The notes: generated from the letters alone by a model not told the origin. DNA of 64,000 bases from a bacterium (GCA_023663725.1 JAMPGX010000016.1:1-64000), one strand, 5' to 3'; positions 36,258 through 46,040 are shown, counted from the stretch's first letter. A program made the numbers and translations.

Positions 36258-37994
36258 ATGTCATTAATGTCGAGTCTATATATCGGAGCATCCGGATTAC
36301 AAACCAGTCAAAATGCGCTGAATACCACAGCGCATAATCTTTCTAACGAGGGCACTACAGGCTACACGCGCCAGCAGGTGCAACAGGCGGCCAGGCACTA
36401 TGTGACCCTGTCGGTGAACCCGCATTCTGTCGCGAACAAGCAGACAGGTCTGGGAACCGTTTATTCCAGTGTAAAACAAGTTAGAGATTATTTCCTGGAT
36501 AAGACATACCGCAAGGAATCCGGTCGGAGTATGTTTTACCAGGTGTCTACGGAGACCATGGAGGAGGTGGAGAGTCTGCTTGGCGAGATGAACCGAGAGG
36601 CTTTCCAGACTACCATGGGCGAGTTCTGGTACTCTGTACAGGAGCTGGCCAAGACGCCGTCGAGTTCTGTGAATCAGGGGCTCTTTGTGCAGCGTGCGGA
36701 GGAGTTCCTGGAGCGCGCCGTTCATATTTATGACGGGTTGTGCTCCTACCAGGACAATATGAATCAGAAGATCAAGCAGCATGTGAATCTGATCAATAAT
36801 TATGGCAAGCAAATTCTGGAGCTGAACAATCAGATCAGGAATATAGAGGTTGGCGGCATAGAGCATGCTAACGACCTGCGGGATGTCCGCAACCAGATTC
36901 TGGATGAGTTGGGAAAGATGGCGGATATCTCCTTCACGGAGAACATGTACGGCGATGTGTCCGTGCAGATTGAGGGTGTGGATTTTGTCAAGGGATCCAT
37001 GTGCTATGAGATCGCGCTGGACACGGACGAGGTGACCGGCTTCTACACACCGTTCTGGCCGCTGAACGCCACATTTACTGAGCGGGAGGACGGCACCAGA
37101 GACTATGATATTCGGGGCGCCGAGGTATTCGATATGTCTCTGGAGATTTCCACGGATCTGGATACGGATATCGGCGGACTGAAGGCTATGATGCACGCCA
37201 GAGGAGATCACAGGGCAGATTACACAGACATTGTAAAAGACTATGATGCTGTATCCCAGTCTGTGATTATGAATATGCAGGCGGAGTTTAACCAGCTGAT
37301 CCACAATGTGGCAGACAAGATCAACGGCATCTTGGCGGAGGCGGCAGGGGTGACGGAGATAACGCTGGCGGACGGCACGAAGGCGAAGGGCTGTCTGGAT
37401 GATCCGAACGGATATATGCGCCATGAGGATGGCAGCCCGATTCAGCTCTTTGCCAAGATTACCACGCCGGGTTATGAGAAAAAGACAGGGGCCGACGGCA
37501 AGACCTATTGGGTATATCAGGAGGAGCATCTGGGCAATCCGGACCCGAGCAAGGGAGATCCCACGCGCCCTGAGACGGTTTACAGCCTGAAGAATATACA
37601 GATTGATCCCGAGCTGAAGAAGTCCCCCTCAATATTGGGCTTTATGAAGGGAGAGGTCGAGGACAGGGCCACGGCGGAGGCGATCAGCAACGCCTTCACG
37701 GAGGAGATATACACGCTCAACCCCAATGTCAAGAAACCCCTGTCATTCATGGGGTACTATGATGATCTGGTAGCACAGATCGCGAACAGCGGCTCTGCGT
37801 TCCGTTGCATCTATGAGAATCAGCAGAACACATTGGAGGCCACATACAATGCCAGGGAGCAGATCGTGGGCGTGTCCTCGGATGAGGAGTTGTCCAACAT
37901 GATCAAGTTCCAGAATGCCTATAACGCCTCCAGCCGCTATATCAATGCCATCAGCGAGATGCTGGAGCATATCATCAACACGCTGGGCGTGTAA
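36258..37994 (+). CDS. flgK: Flagellar hook-associated protein 1 (FlgK), first copy
   Basis: FlgK forms the first junction ring between hook and filament. The 578-residue protein has the conserved N-terminus SLYIGASGLQTSQNALNTTAHNLSNEGTTGYTRQ (given in part: SLYIGASGLQTSQNALNTTA then NLSNEGTTGYTRQ) and the C-terminal coiled coil MIKFQNAYNASSRYINAISE that pack into the rod-like core. The middle is the variable outer domain. AGAGGTGATG precedes the start. It is followed 56 bp later by a second flgK, an arrangement I associate with motile Lachnospiraceae. Confidence 0.93.
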   Translation: MSLMSSLYIGASGLQTSQNALNTTAHNLSNEGTTGYTRQQVQQAARHYVTLSVNPHSVANKQTGLGTVYSSVKQVRDYFLDKTYRKESGRSMFYQVSTETMEEVESLLGEMNREAFQTTMGEFWYSVQELAKTPSSSVNQGLFVQRAEEFLERAVHIYDGLCSYQDNMNQKIKQHVNLINNYGKQILELNNQIRNIEVGGIEHANDLRDVRNQILDELGKMADISFTENMYGDVSVQIEGVDFVKGSMCYEIALDTDEVTGFYTPFWPLNATFTEREDGTRDYDIRGAEVFDMSLEISTDLDTDIGGLKAMMHARGDHRADYTDIVKDYDAVSQSVIMNMQAEFNQLIHNVADKINGILAEAAGVTEITLADGTKAKGCLDDPNGYMRHEDGSPIQLFAKITTPGYEKKTGADGKTYWVYQEEHLGNPDPSKGDPTRPETVYSLKNIQIDPELKKSPSILGFMKGEVEDRATAEAISNAFTEEIYTLNPNVKKPLSFMGYYDDLVAQIANSGSAFRCIYENQQNTLEATYNAREQIVGVSSDEELSNMIKFQNAYNASSRYINAISEMLEHIINTLGV

Positions 37995-38050
37995 AGCATA
38001 CATGGCTTTGAATTGAAAGTCTGAAGAGTCCCTGAAAAGGAGAAAAAGAA

Positions 38051-40027
38051 ATGCCTTCACAATTTTTTGGATTAAATATCGCGTATAAAGGGCTGTTGGC
38101 CAGCAATGCGGCCATGAACACCACGGCCAACAACATTGCCAATGTACAGACGGAGGGCTATAGCCGCCAGCGGGTCGTACAGCAGGCCAGTCAAGCTATT
38201 CGGGTGTTTCAGACCTACGGCTGCGCCGGCGCCGGCGTGGACACGCTTGCCATCGAGCGGGTGCGGGATGAGTTCTATGACGTCAAGTACTGGAACAACA
38301 ATGCCAAAGCAGGCGAGTACGACGTCAAGCAGTACTATATGAAACAGATCGAGGCCTATTTTGACGACGACGGAATCAGTTCGGGCTTTAAGTCTATCTT
38401 TGATAAGATGATGATCGGCGGCATACAGGAGTGGATGAAGGTCGCCGAGAGCACTAACGGCAAGAAGCAGTTTATCGGTACGGCGGGAGATCTGACAGAG
38501 TATTTCAATGGATTGGCCGGCAATCTGCAGAAGCTCCAGAAGGATGTGAATCAGGAGATCAAGCTGAAGGTGGATGAGATCAATTCCATAGCCGGCGAGA
38601 TCGCCACTCTGAATAAGCAGATCAATGTGGTGGAGCTCTCCGGCAGCAAGGCCAATGAGCTGCGGGACCGCAGAAGTCTGCTGCTGGATCAATTGTCGCA
38701 GATCGTGGATGTCGAGGTGAGGGAGACACCCATCATGGATCTGAATCAGCCGGACCGAGAGACGGGAGCGCATCGCTTCATCGTGAAGATTGCCGGAGGC
38801 CAGATGCTGGTGGACGGCAATGAGTACAACGGACTGGAGTGCAGGGCACGTTCCAGCTATGAGAAGGTCAATCAGACGGACGTAGACGGACTGTATGATG
38901 TCTACTGGAAGGACGGACAGCAGTTCAATCTGTACAATTCCGCCATGGGGGGCAATCTGCAGGGTTTGATCCAGATGCGGGATGGCAACAACGGGGAATA
39001 TTTTAATGGTAAGATCGAGTCAATCGGCAGGACTCCAGATGATAAGAATGATACGGTGACCATCAGTGTGAGTCAGAATTACCTCAAGGATCTCAATTTT
39101 TGTAATCTGTCCGATCAGGGTGGCATCATCACGCTGGGAAACAGGGACTACTACTATGATTCCTGGACGTATCAGCGCAGCTACGACGCCAACGGCGAAC
39201 CGGTGTGCAGCTATACCTTTACCCTGTCGAACGACAGCGAGCGCAATGCCCAGCGCCTGACCAACGACCGCGTGGGCAAGACGGCCAGCGTGGGGCCGGA
39301 GCTGAAGTATCAGGGCGTGCCCTACTATATGAATCAGATGAATACCTGGATTCGTACCTTTGCCCAGAAATTTAATGATACTCTGAAGAGTGGATACAAT
39401 ACTTACAATGAGAAGGGCTGTAATTTATTTACAGGCGACATGCCTGCCTCGGAGGAGCAGTTCCAGTTTGGGGATGATTGCAGGTATGATATCTATACCT
39501 ACGAGGCATACCAGAAGAGAGTGCAGGAGCTGGTGGCGGCGGGAAAGAGTCAGGCGGATGCGGAAAAGGAGGCTGTTCTGAAGGTGACGGCCAGCGATGA
39601 CAGCTATTACCGGCTCACGGCCATGAACTTCAGTGTGTCAACTGCCGTGGAGGAAGATCCGGATCTGCTCGCCCACCGCAAGAACAAGGGCGACGGTGTG
39701 GCTCAGGATGATCTGTTGGAGGAGGAGCTGAAATCGATCGCGACGGACAAGGAGAAGATGAGCTTCCGGGGCGGCACGGCCAATGAATTTCTGCAGTGTA
39801 TCCTTGAGGATGTGACGCTCAATGCCAGCCGCGCCTACACGTTCCAGAAGAATTTCAGCGATATCAGCGATATCATCAATACGCAGCGCATGTCTATCTC
39901 CGGTGTGGATGAGGACGAGGAGGCGGTCAATATGGTGAAGTTCCAGCACGCCTACAATCTCTCCTCCAAGATGATCCAGACTCTGACGGAGATATATGAC
40001 CGGTTGATTCTGGAGACCGGTGTGTAA
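38051..40027 (+). CDS. flgK: Flagellar hook-associated protein 1 (FlgK), second copy
   Basis: This 658-residue paralogue shares the FlgK end motifs: GLNIAYKGLLASNAAMNTTA with NIANVQTEGYSRQR at the N-terminus, and VNMVKFQHAYNLSSKMIQTL at the C-terminus. Its middle is longer and unlike that of copy 1, with inserted segments around residues 320-400 and 470-560. Two junction proteins could form alternative or mixed junction rings, or one could act at a different site. AAAAGGAG precedes the ATG. Confidence 0.92.
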   Translation: MPSQFFGLNIAYKGLLASNAAMNTTANNIANVQTEGYSRQRVVQQASQAIRVFQTYGCAGAGVDTLAIERVRDEFYDVKYWNNNAKAGEYDVKQYYMKQIEAYFDDDGISSGFKSIFDKMMIGGIQEWMKVAESTNGKKQFIGTAGDLTEYFNGLAGNLQKLQKDVNQEIKLKVDEINSIAGEIATLNKQINVVELSGSKANELRDRRSLLLDQLSQIVDVEVRETPIMDLNQPDRETGAHRFIVKIAGGQMLVDGNEYNGLECRARSSYEKVNQTDVDGLYDVYWKDGQQFNLYNSAMGGNLQGLIQMRDGNNGEYFNGKIESIGRTPDDKNDTVTISVSQNYLKDLNFCNLSDQGGIITLGNRDYYYDSWTYQRSYDANGEPVCSYTFTLSNDSERNAQRLTNDRVGKTASVGPELKYQGVPYYMNQMNTWIRTFAQKFNDTLKSGYNTYNEKGCNLFTGDMPASEEQFQFGDDCRYDIYTYEAYQKRVQELVAAGKSQADAEKEAVLKVTASDDSYYRLTAMNFSVSTAVEEDPDLLAHRKNKGDGVAQDDLLEEELKSIATDKEKMSFRGGTANEFLQCILEDVTLNASRAYTFQKNFSDISDIINTQRMSISGVDEDEEAVNMVKFQHAYNLSSKMIQTLTEIYDRLILETGV

Positions 40028-40096
40028 TGTGATGGCATCCGGCCGCTGGGCTGAAGGTATGGTCACGGTTCACAGACAGGGAAAGGAATTGAGAAG

Positions 40097-41686
40097 ATGA
40101 GAATAACCAACAAGATCATGCAGAATAACAATCTGATGAATATCAACACCAACAAGGTGCTGCAGGACAGACTCAGTACGCAGATGTCCACGGAGAAGAA
40201 GATCAACCGTCCCTCCGACGATCCTGTGGTGGCGATTCGCGCGCTGCGCCTTAGGAGCAACGTGACGGAGATCACGCAGTACTACAGCAGGAATATTCCT
40301 GACGCGGAGAGCTGGCTGAACGTGACGGAGGAGGCGCTGAAGAACCTGTCCGATATCGTGACCGCCATGCAGACCCAGTGTACCAAGGGCTCCAAGGATT
40401 ATCTGACAACCGCCAACAGGGAGACGATTATCGAGCAGCTCAAGGCGCTAGCGGACGAGGTGTACAGCACCGGCGATGCGGATTACGCAGGTCGTTATGT
40501 ATTCACCGGCTACCGCACGGATACTTCCCTGAGCTTTCCGGATGCGGTGGATAAAAAATATGAGATTACAGAGCAGTTGGATAAGAACGCCATTGGCGAG
40601 GTGACAGTCATTACCACCAAGGGAACTGACGGCAGCGATGTCATGGATATGACCACCGAGAATTATCAGACCGTCAATGTGGAGGAAAAGGATATCCAGC
40701 AGGTGGAGACCTACCGTATACAGTTGGCCTATGGCACCTGCGACAATGTGGAGCCCGTCCTGCAGTACGGCGGTGTGAAGCAGGCGGATGGCACCATCGC
40801 CTTTACAGACGTCAAGGCGGAGATCAAGCACGATTATGAATCCCCCTATGAGTACGCGGCGGCAGCTACCGGCGACAAGGCGGTCTTTGTGCCGGAGACA
40901 GGTGAACTGCTGTTATCCAAGGATCTCTACAACAAGCTGATGAATACCAAGGATAATGCGGCCACAGCCGATTATAACGAGGGGGAGATTCGCGTCACCT
41001 ACGATAAATCGAAGTGGAATAAGGGCGATCTGCGGCCGGAGCACTATTTCTACTGCGTGTCCGATCCGGGCGATACAGAGAAAGAGATGGTTCATAACGA
41101 GAGCTATGCGCCTAAAAATGCTGACGGGAAACCTCTGGTTCCGGATAAGGCGCATCAGGAGATTGAGTATGATGTGGGCTTCAACCAGACGATTCGTATC
41201 AATTCTACCGCTGACGAATGCTTTAAGCACAGCATAGGCAGAGAGGTGGAGGACCTGGTGAACGCCATGCAGGACGTGGTGGACACGGAGAAGATCGTCA
41301 CGAAGATGGAGAATTTGCTGAAGGAAGTCTGCGGCACGCCGGATGAGGCGGGCGTCAAGCAGAAGCTGGATGTGGCCAAGAAGGTGTTGGAACTCAAGAA
41401 GGCCAAGACGGAGCGGATGTTTGAGCACGGCATCACGCTGATGCAGGGACATCTGGATGACACGAATCTGAGCCTGACCAACAACGGCACGCGCAGCAAG
41501 AAGCTGGAGCTGATCGAGAACCGGATGCAGTCGCAGAAGACAACTTTTGAGACGCTCAAGAGCGAGAATGAGGACATAGATATCGCCGAAGTGATCATCA
41601 ACCTGACCAGCGCCAAGCTGACCTATGAGGCGGCGCTGATGGCTACCGGCAAGGTGGCACAGACCAGTCTGCTACAGTATATCTAA
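40097..41686 (+). CDS. flgL: Flagellar hook-associated protein 3 (FlgL)
   Basis: FlgL forms the second hook-filament junction ring. The N-terminus (MRITNKIMQNNNLMNINTNK, then KKINRPSDDPVVAIRALRLRS) and C-terminus (AEVIINLTSAKLTYEAALMA) are the flagellin-like core helices. At 529 residues it is far longer than the usual ~300. The extra length lies in the middle (roughly residues 150-380) and would be surface-exposed. GGAATTGAGAAG precedes the ATG. It sits in the expected order after flgK and before fliW. Confidence 0.92.
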   Translation: MRITNKIMQNNNLMNINTNKVLQDRLSTQMSTEKKINRPSDDPVVAIRALRLRSNVTEITQYYSRNIPDAESWLNVTEEALKNLSDIVTAMQTQCTKGSKDYLTTANRETIIEQLKALADEVYSTGDADYAGRYVFTGYRTDTSLSFPDAVDKKYEITEQLDKNAIGEVTVITTKGTDGSDVMDMTTENYQTVNVEEKDIQQVETYRIQLAYGTCDNVEPVLQYGGVKQADGTIAFTDVKAEIKHDYESPYEYAAAATGDKAVFVPETGELLLSKDLYNKLMNTKDNAATADYNEGEIRVTYDKSKWNKGDLRPEHYFYCVSDPGDTEKEMVHNESYAPKNADGKPLVPDKAHQEIEYDVGFNQTIRINSTADECFKHSIGREVEDLVNAMQDVVDTEKIVTKMENLLKEVCGTPDEAGVKQKLDVAKKVLELKKAKTERMFEHGITLMQGHLDDTNLSLTNNGTRSKKLELIENRMQSQKTTFETLKSENEDIDIAEVIINLTSAKLTYEAALMATGKVAQTSLLQYI

Positions 41687-41707
41687 TAAGAAGAGGAGAA
41701 AGCGAAT

Positions 41708-42166
41708 ATGTTAATCAATACCAAAGTGTTTGGCGAAGTGGAAATCACAGATGACAAGATTATCACCTTTCCGGGCGGTATCATCGGTTTTCCTGAATTG
41801 AGAAGATTCACCTTACTCCATGACGAGGAGAAGGGGGTGAATGCCGGTATCCGTTGGCTTCAATCTCTGGAGGAGCCGGGATTTGCTATGCCGGTGATGG
41901 ACCCGCTGGTGGTAAAGGAAGACTATAATCCTGAGATTGATGATGAACTGTTGACTGGCATTGGCGAAGTCACAGTCGACAACCTATTGGTGTTGGTTAC
42001 TGTGAGAGTGCCCTCCGATCTAACCCAGATGAGTGTCAATCTTCAGGGGCCGATTATCATCAATGTAGATAATCGCAAAGCCTGTCAGATTATAGTGGAT
42101 ACGGATATCTATCCTGTGCGGTTCCCGATCTATGAGCTCCTGCAGTCCAGAAAGGCGGGTGAATGA
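41708..42166 (+). CDS. fliW: Flagellar assembly factor FliW
   Basis: FliW binds flagellin and, when free, binds CsrA allosterically and relieves CsrA repression of flagellin translation. The 152-residue beta-barrel protein shows [17 protein letters not shown] near residue 22, [11 protein letters not shown] near 60, and [10 protein letters not shown]-type sequence ([20 protein letters not shown]) near 115. AGAGGAG precedes the ATG. Only 1 bp separates its stop from the csrA start, consistent with its role as CsrA antagonist. Confidence 0.95.
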   Translation: MLINTKVFGEVEITDDKIITFPGGIIGFPELRRFTLLHDEEKGVNAGIRWLQSLEEPGFAMPVMDPLVVKEDYNPEIDDELLTGIGEVTVDNLLVLVTVRVPSDLTQMSVNLQGPIIINVDNRKACQIIVDTDIYPVRFPIYELLQSRKAGE

Positions 42167-42167
42167 G

Positions 42168-42386
42168 ATGCTGGCATTATCCAGAAAAAAGAATGAGGCT
42201 ATTATTATTAACAATAATATAGAGATTACAATCCTTGAAGTGAAGGGAGATCAGGTCAAGATCGGTGTCACCGCTCCCAGAGAGGTGCCTGTCTACCGTA
42301 AGGAGGTATATGCGCAGATTCAGGAGGCTAACAAGGAGGCGGCAAGCGCTGACGGCATGGCTGCGCTGAAGGATCTGCTGGGGTAG
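42168..42386 (+). CDS. csrA: Carbon storage regulator CsrA
   Basis: CsrA is a small dimeric RNA-binding protein that blocks translation by binding GGA motifs in hairpin loops; in Firmicutes its main target is flagellin mRNA. The 72-residue protein starts [19 protein letters not shown] and has [19 protein letters not shown], with the conserved Leu4, Arg6 and Arg44-region residues. The start at 42168 abuts the fliW stop and the frame is short but complete. A terminator-like hairpin follows. Confidence 0.95.
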   Translation: MLALSRKKNEAIIINNNIEITILEVKGDQVKIGVTAPREVPVYRKEVYAQIQEANKEAASADGMAALKDLLG

Positions 42387-42397
42387 CTTTCAGACAG

Positions 42398-42424
42398 TAA
42401 AGGCCGGCAGAGTCGGCCTTTATC
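42398..42424 (+). terminator. Terminator hairpin after csrA
   Basis: TAAAGGCCG pairs with CGGCCTTTA around a 7-base loop; only a weak T-rich tail follows. Confidence 0.6.
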
Positions 42425-42471
42425 TATTATAGTCGATTCATGCATTATCAAGCTTTTTTTTATGAAAAACC

Positions 42472-42499
42472 TAAATTTTTGCCTTTCCTCATCCGATAA
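42472..42499 (+). promoter_or_regulatory. Sigma-28-like promoter before flaG
   Basis: TAAA (42472-42475), a 16-bp spacer and TCCGATAA (42492-42499). The -10 is identical to that before flgM; the spacer is one base longer than optimal. Confidence 0.65.
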
Positions 42500-42566
42500 T
42501 AGCTATAAGAAACCAATAAGTGTCGTTTACGGATGACGGCATATAGTGACACATGGAGGTGTAATT

Positions 42567-43004
42567 ATGGCAATCGAACCTTTAGGAAGCATTATGAGCG
42601 TACAGGCTCAGACTATGACGGCGCCCAAGCCCGTGGCGCAAACGAAGCCCCAGAACTCGGAGCCGCAGAGCAACACTGCTCAGGAAGCCGCTCAGGTTGA
42701 CAATACGGTCAATGTGGTGGCAGAGGGACAGAGCAAGGGCAACGCTGGTGGCAACAGCGGCGAACAGCAACAGCAGCAGTTATCCAACGAGCAGCTGAGA
42801 CGTGCCGTGGAGCAGCTGAATAAGAACATGGTTGCTCATTCGGAGGCTGTATTCGGTATACATGAGGGAACCAACCGCGTGACCATCAAGATTGTAGACA
42901 AGGATACCAAGGAAGTGCTGAAGGAGCTTCCCCCTGAGAAGACTTTGGATATGATAGCCAAGGTGTGGGAGATGGCTGGCATTCTGGTAGATGAGAGAAG
43001 ATAG
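42567..43004 (+). CDS. flaG: FlaG family flagellar protein
   Basis: FlaG is a small protein that often accompanies fliD and influences filament length in some species. The 145-residue product has a low-complexity Gln/Asn/Ala-rich N-terminal half (residues ~15-75) and the conserved FlaG C-terminal half: LRRAVEQLNKNMVAHSEAVFGIHEG, VTIKIVDKDTKEVLKELPPEKTLDM. GGAGGTG precedes the ATG at 42567. It begins a second transcriptional unit behind a sigma-28-like promoter, 18 bp before fliD. Confidence 0.9.
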   Translation: MAIEPLGSIMSVQAQTMTAPKPVAQTKPQNSEPQSNTAQEAAQVDNTVNVVAEGQSKGNAGGNSGEQQQQQLSNEQLRRAVEQLNKNMVAHSEAVFGIHEGTNRVTIKIVDKDTKEVLKELPPEKTLDMIAKVWEMAGILVDERR

Positions 43005-43021
43005 GACAGGAGGACAGAGTA

Positions 43022-45154
43022 ATGGCAATGAGACTTTCCGGATTGATGTCCGGCATGGATACTGAGAGCATCATCTCACAGCTCGTGGAGGCCAGGAAGA
43101 CCAAGGTTGACAAGACCAAGAAGGCGCAGACCAAGCTGCAGTGGAAGCAGGATGCCTGGAAGGACCTGAACACCAAGCTGAAGAATCTGCAGAGCAAATA
43201 TCTGAGCAGCATGCGTTTCACCTCTGCATACAGCAAGAAGGTGACTAAGGTGTCTGATCCCAACGCAGTCAGTGTGATCACCGGTGAGGACGCTGTGAAT
43301 GGCGTGCAGTCGTTAAAGATCGATAAGCTGGCTAAGACGGGTTATCTGACCGGCGGCTCCATCGAGAAGGAGGATGGCACCAGATTTAACGCGATGTCTA
43401 AGTTGAGCGATCTGGGTGTGACTGGCTCAGGTAAGATCAATATAAACACTGGAAGCACTTCTGTGGATATTCAGGTAGATGGCAATACTACGATCTCCGA
43501 TGTGCTGACCCAGTTGAAGAACGCCGGACTCAACGCGAACTTTGACGAGAACAATCAGAGATTCTTTATCAGCTCCAAGGAATCGGGAGCAAAGAGTGAT
43601 TTCAGTCTCACCGCTCTGGATCAGGGAGGATTGGATGCGCTCAAGGCGTTGGGTGTACAGGAGTCATTTGAGGCTGATCCGGACAAAAAGGGTGCTGTCC
43701 AGAAGGAATATGAGAAGTATGCTGGCTATTATGTCGTCGGCGACAGAGATGCGACTCTTGCTAACATGAGTTCTCTGATCGCTAAGGATGTACAGTCCAA
43801 GACGGACAGTTATCTGGCAAAGTACAAGAGCCTGGTGGAGTCCAGGGAGGCAGACCAGAAGACGATAGATAAACTCGAAGCGCAATATAAGGGCGCCGAC
43901 GGCAGTAGCACATTGAAGTCCAAGAAGGAATATGAGGATGCTCTCAAGGCCAAGAATGAGGAGATTGAGGCCAAGGAGAAGGCTCTGAAGGAGGAGTCTG
44001 ATCCGGATCAGAAGAGAAAGCTTGAGAAAGAGCTGGTAGATCTGAAGAAAGAGGCTGACGAGCTCACGACCCAGAAGAACGACAGGGAGACTCTGGACAG
44101 CAAGAAGGCAGCTGTTGCCCAGGCGGATAAGGATATCGCCAATATAGAGAGCTATGTGAATATCACCGAGACCGAGAAGGATGGACAGAAGGTCTATTCC
44201 GCGGAGGCGAAGGATAAGCTGAAGGAAGAGGTGGCGGATCGCTTCTATCAGAAGGCGGAGTTTGCTGACAGCGTAGTCAAGAATCCCAGTATGATATCCG
44301 GCAACGCGACTAAGGTCAATGGCCAGGATGCGGAGATTGAACTGAATGGAGCAAAGTTTACCAGTAAAGATAACACCTTTAAGATCAATGGGCTTACCTT
44401 TACCGCTCTGAATGAGACCAACGGCAATCAGGTCACTGTGACGACTCAGCAGGATACCGACGGTATCTATGATATGGTCAAGAATTTCCTGAAGGAGTAC
44501 AATGCCATCATCAATGAGATGGATAAGCTGTATAACGCGGATTCGGCCAAGGGCTACGAGCCTCTGACCTCCGAGGAGAAGGAAGCTCTGTCCGACAGCG
44601 AGGTGGAGGAGTACGAGAAGAAGATCAAGAATGCTCTGCTGAGAAGGGATGAGAATCTGAGCAGTGTCAGTTCGACTTTGCGGGCCGCAATGTCAGGTGG
44701 TATTGAGATTGGCGGCAAGACTATGTATCTGCATGATTTCGGTATTGAGAATCTGGGATATTTCGAGGCGCCTGACAACGAGAAGAATGCTTATCATATT
44801 TTTGGCGATCCTGATGATCCAGATACTGCAGGTAAATCAGATGTGCTCAAGGGCATGATTGCCAACGATCCGGACACCGTGATTAGCTTCTTTACCAAGT
44901 TGTCTCAGAACATGTATGATGAAATGACCAACATGTCCAAGTCTGTCAACGGATATCGCAGCTTCGGCAGCTTCTATGATGATAAGAAGATGAAGTCCGA
45001 TTATGACAACTACACGGTCAAGATCAAGGAACAAGAGAAAAAGCTGAACGAATATGAGGATAAGTGGTACAAGAAGTTTGCCGCAATGGAGACTGCTCTG
45101 TCCAAGATGCAGAACAGTGCCAATGCTGTTACTTCCCTGTTAGGAGGCTCATAA
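43022..45154 (+). CDS. fliD: Flagellar filament capping protein FliD (HAP2)
   Basis: FliD caps the growing filament and folds incoming flagellin. The 710-residue protein has the conserved N-terminus MRLSGLMSGMDTESIISQLV, the FliD_N and FliD_C regions (TIEL-type strands, GIYDMVKNFLKEYNAIINEM near residue 480), and a C-terminal coiled coil. Between about residues 250 and 390 lies a long charged coiled-coil insertion (ESREADQKTIDKLEAQY, LKSKKEYEDALKAKNEEI, LKKEADELTTQKNDRE) not found in short FliDs. AGGAGG precedes the ATG. fliS follows after 1 bp. Confidence 0.93.
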   Translation: MAMRLSGLMSGMDTESIISQLVEARKTKVDKTKKAQTKLQWKQDAWKDLNTKLKNLQSKYLSSMRFTSAYSKKVTKVSDPNAVSVITGEDAVNGVQSLKIDKLAKTGYLTGGSIEKEDGTRFNAMSKLSDLGVTGSGKININTGSTSVDIQVDGNTTISDVLTQLKNAGLNANFDENNQRFFISSKESGAKSDFSLTALDQGGLDALKALGVQESFEADPDKKGAVQKEYEKYAGYYVVGDRDATLANMSSLIAKDVQSKTDSYLAKYKSLVESREADQKTIDKLEAQYKGADGSSTLKSKKEYEDALKAKNEEIEAKEKALKEESDPDQKRKLEKELVDLKKEADELTTQKNDRETLDSKKAAVAQADKDIANIESYVNITETEKDGQKVYSAEAKDKLKEEVADRFYQKAEFADSVVKNPSMISGNATKVNGQDAEIELNGAKFTSKDNTFKINGLTFTALNETNGNQVTVTTQQDTDGIYDMVKNFLKEYNAIINEMDKLYNADSAKGYEPLTSEEKEALSDSEVEEYEKKIKNALLRRDENLSSVSSTLRAAMSGGIEIGGKTMYLHDFGIENLGYFEAPDNEKNAYHIFGDPDDPDTAGKSDVLKGMIANDPDTVISFFTKLSQNMYDEMTNMSKSVNGYRSFGSFYDDKKMKSDYDNYTVKIKEQEKKLNEYEDKWYKKFAAMETALSKMQNSANAVTSLLGGS

Positions 45155-45155
45155 C

Positions 45156-45545
45156 ATGGCAATGCCCGATGCATATGCACAGTATAATAACAGCAAGATA
45201 CTCACAGCATCCCCAGCGGAACTGACCCTGATGCTCTATGAGGGGGCGATCAAGTTCTGTAACATAGCCATTGTAGCGGTGGAGCAGAAGGATATTCCCA
45301 AAGCGCATACGCATATTGTCAAGACCCAGAAAATTATTGATTATCTGCGGCAGACCCTTGATATGAAGTATCCGGTGGCTCAAGATTTTGAGAACATCTA
45401 TGTGTACTTGTCACAGCGTCTGGTGGAGGCTAACTTCAAAAAGGATAAGGATATCCTGGAGGAGGTCAATGGGCACCTGCGTTCAGTGAGAGATACCTGG
45501 AAAGAGGTTATGCGGATCAATCAGGTGAAAGGGGCTAATGGATGA
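45156..45545 (+). CDS. fliS: Flagellin export chaperone FliS
   Basis: FliS binds the C-terminus of flagellin in the cytoplasm, prevents premature polymerisation and docks on FlhA. The 129-residue four-helix protein shows DAYAQYNNSKILTASPAELTLMLYEG (residues ~4-29) and the VEANFKKDKDILEEV and LRSVRDTWKEV helices. It follows fliD by 1 bp, and its stop overlaps the next start (ATGA), indicating translational coupling along the operon. Confidence 0.95.
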   Translation: MAMPDAYAQYNNSKILTASPAELTLMLYEGAIKFCNIAIVAVEQKDIPKAHTHIVKTQKIIDYLRQTLDMKYPVAQDFENIYVYLSQRLVEANFKKDKDILEEVNGHLRSVRDTWKEVMRINQVKGANG

Positions 45546-46018
45546 AGAGCCAGCTAAGTATATTGCAGGAGAGTCTGACAGCAAAGCGCCAGGTGCTTTT
45601 GGAGATACAGGAGTATAATCGAAAGCAGGAGGAGGTCTTCAGCTCAGAAGAAGTAGATATGTCTCTCTTTGATGAGGCGATTGAGGAGAAAGGCCGATTG
45701 ATTGAGCGGTTGACCCAGTTAGATGACGGCTTTGAGGCCATGTATCAGAAGTTGGCCCGTGAGTTAGAGAATAATCGGGAAAAGTATGCGGAGCAGATTC
45801 GGATGCTACAGCAGCAGATCAAGGAGATTACCGATCTGGGGGTATCCATTCAGGCTCAGGAGGCGAGAAATAAAGCCCTGATTGAGAGCTATTTTTCAAG
45901 GGAACGCAAGAATATGCACAAGAGTCTCCAGAATTCTACCAAGGCATATAATTTTTATAAAAATATGTCAGGCTTGAATGCAGCGAGCAATCAGTCCTCT
46001 TATGACAGTAAGCAATAA
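45542..46018 (+). CDS. FliT-like flagellar chaperone (coiled-coil)
   Basis: A 158-residue mostly helical protein with QLSILQESLTAKRQVLLEIQEYNRKQEEV at its N-terminus and a long coiled coil through residue ~110; an S/N/Y-rich tail follows. Position directly after fliS with a 4-bp overlap, size and helical content fit the FliT/FlgN class of export chaperones, FliT being the FliD chaperone. Sequence similarity to FliT is too weak for me to assign the symbol. A terminator follows. Confidence 0.65.
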   Translation: MKSQLSILQESLTAKRQVLLEIQEYNRKQEEVFSSEEVDMSLFDEAIEEKGRLIERLTQLDDGFEAMYQKLARELENNREKYAEQIRMLQQQIKEITDLGVSIQAQEARNKALIESYFSRERKNMHKSLQNSTKAYNFYKNMSGLNAASNQSSYDSKQ

Positions 46019-46040
46019 CCGATAAAACAGGAATGATAAG

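Noticed and set aside
36297-37529. 410-codon minus-strand frame
   Set aside because: Antisense shadow of the first flgK; no recognisable domain or start signal.
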